The position numbers were made by a program, and so were the translations under genes. Below, piece by piece: positions 1-8,357 of a stretch of 64,000 bases of DNA (positions are counted from its first letter, which is position 1; each line of letters opens with the position of its first letter). This stretch comes from Chloroflexota bacterium (lineage in GTDB: Bacteria > Chloroflexota > Anaerolineae > Promineifilales > Promineifilaceae). The notes under the pieces were generated by a model. It saw only the letters and a list, made by a program, of their open reading frames with translations, was not told where the DNA came from and did not search any database. The stretch lies in assembly GCA_024277135.1 (NCBI GenBank), contig JAJRVV010000245.1:1-64000 (forward strand). The letters run 5' to 3'.

Positions 1-201
1 CAATTCCAAATCTAAACGGCGTTTGGTAGGGGCGGGATGGCGCGGTATGACCTTGGCATAAAAAAACAACTTGTTCCGCGCCATCTCGCCCCGATTTCGG
101 CCATTCTCAGGGCGAGATGGGCGGGAGACACCTCCGTTCGCCAAAGACGAGATGATTTCCCGCCCATCCCGCCCCTACGACTGATTTCAGATTTGGAACT
201 G
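1..201. repeat. large imperfect foldback element (may extend left of the window)
   Basis: Left arm caattccaaatct...tggtaggggcgggatggcgcgg, right arm cccgcccatcccgcccctacga...agatttggaactg. Confidence 0.6.
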
Positions 202-1732
202 CTGTCAGATTACCGGCGCTATCCAGTTTGCCGTCGGTAAACGGTTTCTGCCAAACGGTGATGCTTTTACGCAGGGCGCGACGGCCGTATCGGCTCATTT
301 GCTGACTGCTGTTCCCTTTTCTCTGGGGCAGCACAAAAATTTTAACGGGTTTAAATCCTACAGCCTCGGCTAAATTGACGCTTAATAAATCTACCGGAAT
401 AACTTCCCCGGCATAGCGCACATTGTCATTCACGATGGCAACGTGCCCGCCGCGTTCACAGACGCGATACAGCTCGGCAAAGACAAACGTCAATTCGGCG
501 AAGTATTGCCAGATCATCCTGAGTACGCCTTTGTTGTTGATTTGCCCTAATTGGTTGCGTGTGTGCAATGCCTGGTTGATCTCTCGCAACGCTTCATTTT
601 CCTGCCAGATTTTTCTGATCTGTTCAAACCGCGCTTCTTGCCCGATAGAGGCGTAAAATTGTTGCAGCTTGTCCAGTTTTGGCTTATTTTCCACCGTGCA
701 GGAAAGCATATCTTGCCGCAGGCGAAAAATCCCATCTTTCACCTGTAGGTAAGCTAATTCCAGGGCATAGGTTCGGGTGTAATCGTACCGGTTGGCGTAG
801 GGGGGAGAGGTGATGACAGCCTGGAAACGGCCGTCCTCCATGAGCGGGAGCGTATAAAGCACATTGCCCTCAACCAACTCTTGCCGGCTGCTATCCGGTC
901 GGGCCGCTTGTAAACGGCCGACGTCTCGAATGACCTGGTTTAGTTTTTGCAGGAAAGCGTGTGGTACAGTGGGGATTTCGCCTTTGTCAATACCTTTCAC
1001 CGGTTTTTTGCCCTGACCAACGCGAACCTGGTTGCGTTTAATAATTTTTTGGGCGCGGCCGTCCCACCTGAGATATTGTCCATCTTTGCGCGTGTAACTG
1101 ACATCTTCCAGGACGCTCATCAGAATGGCGCGGCAAAGCTGCCGGGTCAGCGGCGACACATCCATTTGCTCAAACCACGCCAGGTAGGCCATGATCACCT
1201 GTTCGTTTTCGGGGGGGAACGCGCTTTCGGTGATGGTCAGGTGGGGGAAAGCGTTGTCAGATGCGGGTGGTTGCTGCTCTTGAATCAGGTCGCGCACGGC
1301 CGTCATCTCTGCCAGATCATAGGCAAACACGGCCGTTTTCGCTTTCCAGGCCAAATGGCAATGGGGCAGCAATTCAATGCCAACCGCGTCAATACCCAAC
1401 ATTTGCGCCGTTAGCAGCGTGGTCCCTGACCCGGCAAAAGGATCGAGGACGCTGTCGCCCGGCGAAATGCCGAATTCTACCAAGAGCAATTCAACCAGTT
1501 GCGCCGAAAACCCTTCCCGGTATTTGATCCAACTGTGTAACGTTTCCGTCTTGTTGGCTTGAAAGCTGACAAGCCGCCGGTTAAAAACATCCGTTAATTG
1601 CAAAAACTGAGCGTACCGCTGTTCCAGTTGCAGCCGCGCCCGTTCATCACACACGCCATTGTGTGAAAACGAGTTTTGGGTTAAGAGGAGAGGCGGTTCT
1701 GCCAGAATGTTAGGAAGAGCCAATTGTCGCAT
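107..1732 (-). CDS. site-specific DNA methyltransferase (N4-cytosine/N6-adenine type), orphan
   Basis: ORF 107..1816; motifs DPFAGSGTTLL (AdoMet) and VITSPPYANRYDY (catalytic PPY). Residues 1-28 of the ORF are antisense WYL-gene sequence, so Met29 (1732) is the likelier start. Confidence 0.85.
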   Translation of the reverse strand: MRQLALPNILAEPPLLLTQNSFSHNGVCDERARLQLEQRYAQFLQLTDVFNRRLVSFQANKTETLHSWIKYREGFSAQLVELLLVEFGISPGDSVLDPFAGSGTTLLTAQMLGIDAVGIELLPHCHLAWKAKTAVFAYDLAEMTAVRDLIQEQQPPASDNAFPHLTITESAFPPENEQVIMAYLAWFEQMDVSPLTRQLCRAILMSVLEDVSYTRKDGQYLRWDGRAQKIIKRNQVRVGQGKKPVKGIDKGEIPTVPHAFLQKLNQVIRDVGRLQAARPDSSRQELVEGNVLYTLPLMEDGRFQAVITSPPYANRYDYTRTYALELAYLQVKDGIFRLRQDMLSCTVENKPKLDKLQQFYASIGQEARFEQIRKIWQENEALREINQALHTRNQLGQINNKGVLRMIWQYFAELTFVFAELYRVCERGGHVAIVNDNVRYAGEVIPVDLLSVNLAEAVGFKPVKIFVLPQRKGNSSQQMSRYGRRALRKSITVWQKPFTDGKLDSAGNLTAVPNLKSVVGAGWAGNHLVFGERRCLPPISP

Positions 1733-1902
1733 GAGGTTATTGTAGCATGATTTGATTTGACCGTCGGCATCATCAGCCGGGTGCAAGATCAGCCGGACGG
1801 CCGTCGCCAATTCCACGTGTTGGAAAAAATCGTCGAAGGGTGGGGGAACGGCCGTAAGGTCAACAGACTGGATCGGTATCAGTTTTTTTCACATACTACA
1901 TT

Positions 1903-2139
1903 TTATTGCGTTGCATGATGCACAGCGTACTCATCTAATAAGCGGCGAATCATTTTCTGATACGGGACATGATGTTTCTCCGCTTCTTGTTTGAAAAATT
2001 CGATACTAACTCTGCTTAAAGCTATTGTTACCTTGACCGTTTCTTCTCTAAACGCTAATTCTTCTGGTGATGGAAGAAAATCCGCAATAACTTTAACCTT
2101 TCCGATTGGCCCGTTTTCATAATTGATTCTGTTCTTCAT
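1903..2139 (-). CDS. BrnA-like antitoxin (CopG/RHH type)
   Basis: MKNRINYENG...VTIALSRVSIEFFKQEAEKHHVPYQKMIRRLLDEYAVHH; overlaps the 3' end of an upstream BrnT-like ORF. Start at internal Met 2139. Confidence 0.7.
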   Translation of the reverse strand: MKNRINYENGPIGKVKVIADFLPSPEELAFREETVKVTIALSRVSIEFFKQEAEKHHVPYQKMIRRLLDEYAVHHATQ

Positions 2140-2413
2140 AGATTTGTTTTCCTTTACGCCAGTAACCAGCTCCAAAAATTCGTATTCGATCATTACGATA
2201 AGTAAACCGCACTGTCAAAATTCCGTTACCGATTTTACCGAGACAATAGTATCGTCTTTCAGTTTCGGTACTATGAGACAAGTCATCCAAAATGATACGA
2301 TCGGGATCGGCAAATGCGTATTGAGCCAGAGCAAATGGAACGCTATGCTTTTTCCGATTTAATTCGTCTTTATCATCATCCCATTCAAATGATGAAGATT
2401 GCCTTGCACTCAT
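2117..2413 (-). CDS. BrnT family toxin
   Basis: FEWDDDKDELNRKKHSVPFALAQYAF...RRYYCLGKIGNGILTVRFTYRNDRIRIFGA is typical of BrnT. Confidence 0.85.
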   Translation of the reverse strand: MSARQSSSFEWDDDKDELNRKKHSVPFALAQYAFADPDRIILDDLSHSTETERRYYCLGKIGNGILTVRFTYRNDRIRIFGAGYWRKGKQIYEEQNQL

Positions 2414-2526
2414 GTTAACACTATATTACAAGTATGGCTGTATGGCAATACGTTTGTATGGCGTCGGAGATGTGAGGCTTAATGTTCTTGGCATGATGTT
2501 AGACCTACTTGCTCATGCTAACTATC

Positions 2527-2637
2527 AGATTCAGTAGATCAAGATTTTCGCCACGAATGCCACGAATTACACGAAAAACACGTTCTTAATTCGTGAAATT
2601 TGTGCAATTCGTGGCAGATTTTGGATCTACTGAGATT
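2527..2637. mobile_element. MITE-like element, copy 1 (101 bp, 2532-2632) with TSD AGATT
   Basis: CAGTAGATC...GATCTACTG termini, internal inverted repeat GCCACGAAT/ATTCGTGGC, flanked by AGATT (2527-2531 and 2633-2637). Confidence 0.85.
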
Positions 2638-2743
2638 ACTGGCATTGTTCAGTTTGCCGTCGGTAAGCAGTTTCTGCCAAATGGTGATGCTTTTACGCCA
2701 GGCGTGACGGCCGTATCAACTCATTTGACCGTCGGCATCATCA
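2638..2743 (-). pseudogene. remnant of a methyltransferase 3' end, internally deleted
   Basis: 2638-2727 matches 212-302 (end of the methyltransferase ORF); 2728-2743 (accgtcggcatcatca) matches 1759-1774 near its 5' end; joined at shared atttg. Confidence 0.75.
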
Positions 2744-2807
2744 AGTGGTAAAATTTAGAACATAAGGTCTAAAAACACAAGCTCGACGTTCACGCATCAA
2801 GAAACCC

Positions 2808-3776
2808 ATGTCACGATTAGCGTCCCGCACCGCCCGATTGCGGCAGATAGAAGAATTGCTGTTGGTTTCCCCGACAGGGTTGAAGGCGGCCGAGATCGCC
2901 GGCCGGTTGGGGGTGGATCGGCGCACCATCTATCGGGACATTGATTTTTTGTGCGACCAGAAGCTGCCGATATGGCAGGAAAACGGCCGTTTCGGCATCA
3001 ATCGCGCCGGTTATCAAGCCAACGTCCGCCTCACCTTCCACGAAGCCACCGCGTTGGTCATGGCCGGGCTGCTGCTCTCCCGCACCGTCAGCGATTATGA
3101 CCTGCACGTAGCCGCCGCCCTGCGAAAACTGGCGGCCGTCTTCCCGCCTAACCTGGTCGCCCACCTGGAACGTATCATCAGCCGGGTGCAAGATCAGCCG
3201 GACGGCCGTCGCCAGCTCCACATTCTGGAAAAAATCGTCGAAGGGTGGGGAACCGGCCGTAAGGTCAAAGTCGGCTACCGTTCCCCTCGCAGCGGCAAAC
3301 TGCGCCTGCGCATTCTGGCTCCCTATGCCCTGGAACCCACCCCGTCCGGCATCTACGTCATCGGTCATGACGAGTGGGCCGAAGACATCCGCACCTTCAA
3401 ACTGGATCGGCTGGAAAGCGCCGTCATCCTCAAGAAGCAGTACGCCATCCCCGAAAATTTCGACCTGTCCGCCCGCCTCAAAACCGGCTGGCGCATCATG
3501 GCCGGGGACGCCCAGACAGAAGTCGCCCTCCGCTTCACCCCGGAGATGACCTCCCGCGTCCGGGAGCGGCGCTGGCACGCCAGCGAAACCTGGGAGACGC
3601 TGCCCGACGGCGGCTGCCTCCTCCGCGTCAAAGTAGCCGACCCCCGCGAAATGCAGCCCTGGATTCGCAGTTGGGGCGCGGCGGTGGAACTGCTGGCCCC
3701 GGAGTGGCTACGGGCGCAAATCGGGGAAGAACTGCGGCAGGCGGCGGCGCGGTATTGTGACAAGGTGAAGGGGTGA
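2808..3776 (+). CDS. HTH (DeoR-type) WYL-domain transcriptional regulator
   Basis: MSRLASRTARLRQIEELLLVSPTGLKAAEIAGRLGVDRRTIYRDIDFL...GRKVKVGYRSPRSGK...YVIGHDEWAEDIRTFKLDRLE. Confidence 0.9.
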   Translation: MSRLASRTARLRQIEELLLVSPTGLKAAEIAGRLGVDRRTIYRDIDFLCDQKLPIWQENGRFGINRAGYQANVRLTFHEATALVMAGLLLSRTVSDYDLHVAAALRKLAAVFPPNLVAHLERIISRVQDQPDGRRQLHILEKIVEGWGTGRKVKVGYRSPRSGKLRLRILAPYALEPTPSGIYVIGHDEWAEDIRTFKLDRLESAVILKKQYAIPENFDLSARLKTGWRIMAGDAQTEVALRFTPEMTSRVRERRWHASETWETLPDGGCLLRVKVADPREMQPWIRSWGAAVELLAPEWLRAQIGEELRQAAARYCDKVKG

Positions 3777-5444
3777 TTACCTTGTCGCCTTGTCGCCGTG
3801 CCATCTTCTCATCCCATCAAAAGTCGGCAGCCCCAAATCCACCATCGGCCGTCCCGCCAGGAAAGCGTCCAGCGCGGCGCGAGTGGCTTCCCGGTCGTCC
3901 CAGGGATACTCTGTTTTGCCGAAACAGATAGATTGTTCGTGCCCCTTGCCGCAAATCAACACCAGATCGTCAGGGTGGGCCAGCGTCAGCGCCAGGTAGA
4001 TGGCCTGCCCCCGGTCGGGGATGCGCCAGAACGTTTTGCCTTCAATTCCCCCCTCATTTTGCGCCCCCTGCGCCATCAACGCCAGAATCTCGTCCAGCGG
4101 CTCGGCGCGCGGGTCTTCGGCGGTGAGGATGGTCAGGTCGGCGTCGCGGGCGGAAATCTCGGCCATGATGCGCCGTTTCTCCACGTCCCGCTGCCCGGCG
4201 CTGCCGAAAACGGTGATCACCCGTCCCGCCGTCATTTGCCGGGCGACGGCGATGGCTTTTTCCAGGGAGATGGGGGTGTGGGCGAAATCCACCATCACCT
4301 GGAAGAGCTGGCCCCGGTCAATCCGCTCCATGCGGCCGCTGATGGGGGGCACACTTTCCAATCCGGCTGCAATGCGTTCCGGGGGGATGTTCAGAGCCAC
4401 GGCCGTACCCGCCGCCGCCAGCATGTTATACACGTTAAATTCGCCCACCAGCGGGGAAGCGATGGCCGTCTCTGTCCCGTCGGGCAGCGTCAGGGTGAAA
4501 TGCGTTTTGCCCGGCGCGTGCCGGACGTCGTCGGCGGTGATGCCGGCGGGTTGGCGCAGGGCGTAGCTGAGGCGGCGCAGGCCGGGGATGGCAGCCAGAC
4601 GGCCGTATGACCCATCATCCCGGTTGAGAACGGCCGTCGGCGGCGCGGCCCGCTTGCGCCGGCTGGCGTTTGGCGGCAGGGCGCGGACGGCCGTCATCGC
4701 AAACAGCCGTTGCTTGGCCGCAAAATAATTCTCCCAGGAGCCGTGAATGTCCAGGTGTTCGTGGCTGATGTTGGTGACGATGGCGATGTCGTAGGCGACG
4801 GCCGTCACCCGGCCCAAAGCCAGCGCGTGCGACGTCGTCTCCAACACCACATGCGTCAGCCCGGCGTCCGCCATCCGCCGCAAATAATGGTGGATGAGGG
4901 GCGCTTCCGGCGTGGTGACGTGCAGCGGCAGCGCTTCCTCCACATCGCCGATGATGGCTTTGATGGTGGAGAGCATCCCCGTTTTGCGCCCGGCGGCTTG
5001 CAAGACGGCGTGGATGATCTGGCTGGTGGAGCTTTTGCCGTCGGTGCCGGTGACGCCGATGACGACCAGTTCGTGGCTGGGGAAGCCGTACCAGGCGGCG
5101 GCCAGCCAGGCGATAGCCGCCGCCGTGTCGGGGACGGTGACGTACAGCACGTCCGGCGGCAGAGCCAGACCCAATTCCGCTGCCGGGCGCTGGGCGACGA
5201 TGACGCGCGCTCCTTTGGCAATGGCCTGGGGGATGTAGCTGTGGGCGTCGCTCCACACCGCGCCGTCGCCGCGCAAGCGCAGGCGAGCCACGAAGCACGC
5301 CCCCGATTCCAGCGCCCGTGTGTCGTCGGTGAGCTGGGTCAGGGGGATGTCCGCACCGTCGTACTCAGGGGGTTGGGCGTGGCTGGTTCCGGCGACGGCT
5401 GCCCCCCAATCCGCCAGCAGTTGTTTCCAGGAATGTCGTTTCAT
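3777..5444 (-). CDS. Mur ligase, MurE-like
   Basis: VVIGVTGTDGKSSTSQIIHAVL, TTPEAPLIHHYLRRM, FAHTPISLEKAI, TAEDPRAEPLDEI, CGKGHEQSICF. Confidence 0.85.
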   Translation of the reverse strand: MKRHSWKQLLADWGAAVAGTSHAQPPEYDGADIPLTQLTDDTRALESGACFVARLRLRGDGAVWSDAHSYIPQAIAKGARVIVAQRPAAELGLALPPDVLYVTVPDTAAAIAWLAAAWYGFPSHELVVIGVTGTDGKSSTSQIIHAVLQAAGRKTGMLSTIKAIIGDVEEALPLHVTTPEAPLIHHYLRRMADAGLTHVVLETTSHALALGRVTAVAYDIAIVTNISHEHLDIHGSWENYFAAKQRLFAMTAVRALPPNASRRKRAAPPTAVLNRDDGSYGRLAAIPGLRRLSYALRQPAGITADDVRHAPGKTHFTLTLPDGTETAIASPLVGEFNVYNMLAAAGTAVALNIPPERIAAGLESVPPISGRMERIDRGQLFQVMVDFAHTPISLEKAIAVARQMTAGRVITVFGSAGQRDVEKRRIMAEISARDADLTILTAEDPRAEPLDEILALMAQGAQNEGGIEGKTFWRIPDRGQAIYLALTLAHPDDLVLICGKGHEQSICFGKTEYPWDDREATRAALDAFLAGRPMVDLGLPTFDGMRRWHGDKATR

Positions 5445-5454
5445 CGTTATCTGT

Positions 5455-6642
5455 TTACCGTTGATTGTTGATTGTTTCGATTGAAATCAGCGACGGCCGC
5501 GCCAGCAAACCGCGCACCCCATCCCCACGTACAGCCATCACCCGGCTGTCGGCGAAGTAGGGGAAATCAAACCGCGCCGGATCGCCGGCTCTGAGACTGG
5601 GCAGAGGCATCAGCCGCGCCGTCAGCGGTTTATCCAGACGGACGGCCAGCGCCGCCACGTCCAGCAAAATGCCGGTTAGCGCCGCCTCATCCACATCGCC
5701 GGGCAGGGGAATGGTGTCCAGCCCCACGCCGCAAACAGCCGAGTACGCCAGTAAATCCGTCACCCTTAACTGTCCCTCGGCGGCGCGGCGGGCCAGTATC
5801 GTATCTTCCAGCACCGGCAGCATCAGCCCGGAGAAGCCGCAGCGGGGGAAATCGGCGCGAGCGATGGCCTCGGTGATGAAGGCGGCGGTGAAGAGGCTGC
5901 CCGGCGCGCCCACGTGGGGCAGCCCCAACGCTTCCATGGCGCCGCCCAGGCTTTTGTCTTCTGTGGGAAAGGGGGCCAGCGAGAAATCTATGCCGCCGAA
6001 GGGGATGGCGTGTTGTTGGGCCAGTTCGGCGGCCGCTGCCGTCAGTTCGGCGGCGGCCTGTTCGATGGCCTGCACCAGATTACGCCGCGCCTCGTCCAGC
6101 GAATCTGCTTTTTGGAAGGCGGTGACGGCCAGGTCGGCGGCTTCGATGGCGAGGGCGAAGCGGGGCGGGCCGCCAGCGTGGTAAGCGACGGGGAAGAAGG
6201 GGGAACCGGGCGGGCAGTTGGCGATGGCCGCCAGGTACAAATTGCCGAAGCCGTTCTCCATCAGACGACTGACCTGCCGGATGACGCCTGCCGTTTGTTG
6301 ACACCGTTCCAGAGAGAGACGGCCGCGCCCATCGGCGATCTCGATGGCGGCAAACAGGGCGTCGCTGGCGGCGAGGAGTGCCGGGATGCGGCTCACCCAA
6401 TCGGCGGCGTGGCGTAGCAGCGCCGGCCCCAGGCTGATGTAGTCGGCGCCGGCGGCTTGCCAGCCGGCGGCGAATGGGGCGGGGTCGGCGTCGGCTGGCT
6501 GCCAGTCGGGGAAGGGGGGCAGGGCCAGCCGGGCGGTTTGCACGGGGTAGGAAAAGGCGGCGCGGGCGGATTGGTAGAAGCGGGCGGCCGTTTCCCGGCT
6601 GAAGTCGGGTTCACAAAAGAGGGTGACGGATCGGATTTCCAT
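5455..6642 (-). CDS. DUF711 (UPF0210) family protein
   Basis: MEIRSVTLFCEP...FGGIDFSLAPFPTEDKSLGGAMEALGLPHVGAPGSLFTAAFITEAI...CGFSGLMLPVLEDT; Met at 6642. Confidence 0.8.
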   Translation of the reverse strand: MEIRSVTLFCEPDFSRETAARFYQSARAAFSYPVQTARLALPPFPDWQPADADPAPFAAGWQAAGADYISLGPALLRHAADWVSRIPALLAASDALFAAIEIADGRGRLSLERCQQTAGVIRQVSRLMENGFGNLYLAAIANCPPGSPFFPVAYHAGGPPRFALAIEAADLAVTAFQKADSLDEARRNLVQAIEQAAAELTAAAAELAQQHAIPFGGIDFSLAPFPTEDKSLGGAMEALGLPHVGAPGSLFTAAFITEAIARADFPRCGFSGLMLPVLEDTILARRAAEGQLRVTDLLAYSAVCGVGLDTIPLPGDVDEAALTGILLDVAALAVRLDKPLTARLMPLPSLRAGDPARFDFPYFADSRVMAVRGDGVRGLLARPSLISIETINNQR

Positions 6643-6700
6643 GTGCGTGTCCTCGTAGTTGACAGAATGTACAAGCTCGTTAGAATCCATTCAATCTCAA

Positions 6701-6807
6701 AAAAACGAGTAACTACTAACGCTCTGGCCGGTCTCCCGACCGAGCCGGCGGGGTGGCGCGGTGGGGACACCGGCCACAGCCGAGAGGCTTGGTAGTTACA
6801 AAAACGA
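6701..6807. mobile_element. MITE-like hairpin (6709-6799) with 8-bp flanking direct repeats AAAAACGA
   Basis: Termini GTAACTAC/GTAGTTAC plus inner arms GGCCGGTCTCCC/GGGGACACCGGCC; flanks AAAAACGA at 6701-6708 and 6800-6807. Confidence 0.6.
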
Positions 6808-6882
6808 AAAACGAAAAACGTAAGGGTGGTTTTTGCGCTTGAATCTTTATGTTTTTGTTTTCCTCATTGGAATTCTACCTGT

Positions 6883-7446
6883 ATGTTAGCTGAAAACGAA
6901 GAACTAGGAACTGAAACTGCGCCAGAAAAAGTGAATGAGCGCCCAACTGAGCTTGACGAAGAATTAGAAACCGAAACTGCGTCAGAAAAGGTGAATGAGC
7001 GCCCAACCAAGCTCTCAGAACCGACGCCCAACCTCTCTGAGCCAGAAGTGGCTGATGAACCGGAAAAGCCGACGCCTAAACCGAAACCAGTCCGGCGCAA
7101 AAGTGCGCCATCATTGAAGCAGGTGGTGAACTGGTTTGCGGCGTGCGCGCGTTGCAGCTTTTTCCTGGCTGGTTATAAAACGGCCGTTGGCGCAGACGCA
7201 TTGGATGAGGCTGCCGGCGACAGCCATGCTGGCTGGCTGACATTGGCCTGGAACCAGGCGGTGTGTTCGCTGGTGCATAAATCTTATGGCAGCCGCCTGG
7301 ACATGGATTGTTACCATTATGACGGGATTTGCCCCGACTGCCGCCGTCATTTTTCCTTTCGGGGAGCGGTTGAAGAGGATGAACGCAACAGTTTTCAGAT
7401 TGAGTTGAAACCCCGCGCCGGCCGGCGAATTGATTTTGGATTTTAG
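6883..7446 (+). CDS. hypothetical protein with two 20-aa tandem repeats and a C-terminal CPDCRRHF zinc-ribbon-like motif
   Basis: ORF 6826..7446; internal ATG at 6883; 60-bp tandem repeat 6901-7020. Confidence 0.6.
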   Translation: MLAENEELGTETAPEKVNERPTELDEELETETASEKVNERPTKLSEPTPNLSEPEVADEPEKPTPKPKPVRRKSAPSLKQVVNWFAACARCSFFLAGYKTAVGADALDEAAGDSHAGWLTLAWNQAVCSLVHKSYGSRLDMDCYHYDGICPDCRRHFSFRGAVEEDERNSFQIELKPRAGRRIDFGF

Positions 7447-8234
7447 GTTTTGGATTTTGGATTGGGGCGCTGGCGGCGTTGACGGGCGGCTTCAAACAGG
7501 ATGACGGCGGCGGCGACGGCCGCGTTGAGGGATTCGGTGGCGGCGTGCATGGGGATGGTGAGACGGCCGTCGGCGATGGCCTGGGCCGCTTGTCCTGGCC
7601 CGCGCGCTTCGTTGCCGATGGTGAGGGCGGCCGGGGTGGTCCAGTTGACGGCCGTGTACGTTTGTTCGCCATCGGCGGCGGCGATCCAGGTTTGCATCTC
7701 CCCGGTTAGCTGCTCAATTTGCGACCAATCTACCTGATGGATGGGCAGACGCAGGTGAGCGCCCATGCCGCCGCGCACCACTTTGGGATTAGTCGCATCC
7801 ACGCAGCCAGGGGCCAGCAGCACGCCTTCTACCCCGGCGGCGGCGGCGGTGCGCAACATGGTTCCCAGGTTGCCGGGGTTGGCGATGGCGTCGAGGATGA
7901 GGAGCAGGGACGGCCGTTCGGGTAAGGGCTGGGGCGTGTTCTTGACCACCGCCAGCGCGCCCGGAGCCGTTTCGGTATCGCTCATGAGGCGCATCAATTC
8001 ATCGCTGACAACCTGCATGGGCGCCGGGATTTGTTGTAGAATAGGGGTGGAAACGGCCGTGTTGAGCCACTGCTCCGTACACAAAATCAACAGCGCCTGG
8101 GCCGGCCATTGCGCCAACTCCGACAGCCACCGCGTCCCCTCAACCACAAACGCCCGCTCTCGCCGCCGGAACCGCCGTTCTGCCTGGAGCCGCTTGACAT
8201 ATTTTACCTTTGGATTTGCCGGGCTGCTGATCAT
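7443..8234 (-). CDS. TrmH/SpoU family RNA 2'-O-methyltransferase
   Basis: LLILDAIANPGNLGTMLRTAAAAGVEGVLL...VVRGGMGAHLRLPI...LTIGNEARGPGQAA...RLTIPMHAATESLNAAVAAAVILFE. Confidence 0.92.
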   Translation of the reverse strand: MISSPANPKVKYVKRLQAERRFRRRERAFVVEGTRWLSELAQWPAQALLILCTEQWLNTAVSTPILQQIPAPMQVVSDELMRLMSDTETAPGALAVVKNTPQPLPERPSLLLILDAIANPGNLGTMLRTAAAAGVEGVLLAPGCVDATNPKVVRGGMGAHLRLPIHQVDWSQIEQLTGEMQTWIAAADGEQTYTAVNWTTPAALTIGNEARGPGQAAQAIADGRLTIPMHAATESLNAAVAAAVILFEAARQRRQRPNPKSKT

Positions 8235-8239
8235 AAAGC

Positions 8240-8270
8240 AATGAACAATGAGTAATGAGTAATGAGTAAT
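8240..8270. repeat. heptanucleotide tandem repeat (aatgaac/aatgagt x4)
   Basis: aatgaac-aatgagt-aatgagt-aatgagt-aat. Confidence 0.85.
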
Positions 8271-8357
8271 TTTTTGCCTTCATCCTTATTGTATCTTTTT
8301 TGCCGGGAGCGGGTTAATATACCTGAAGCTTGTTGAAGAAATCGAAAGGAGATGTGA

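Noticed and set aside
2817-3578. 253-aa minus-strand ORF sharing NVELATAVRLILHPADD with the methyltransferase ORF N-terminus
   Set aside because: Shared peptide reflects duplicated WYL-gene DNA read antisense, not a real protein relation; it was useful only to reveal the duplication.
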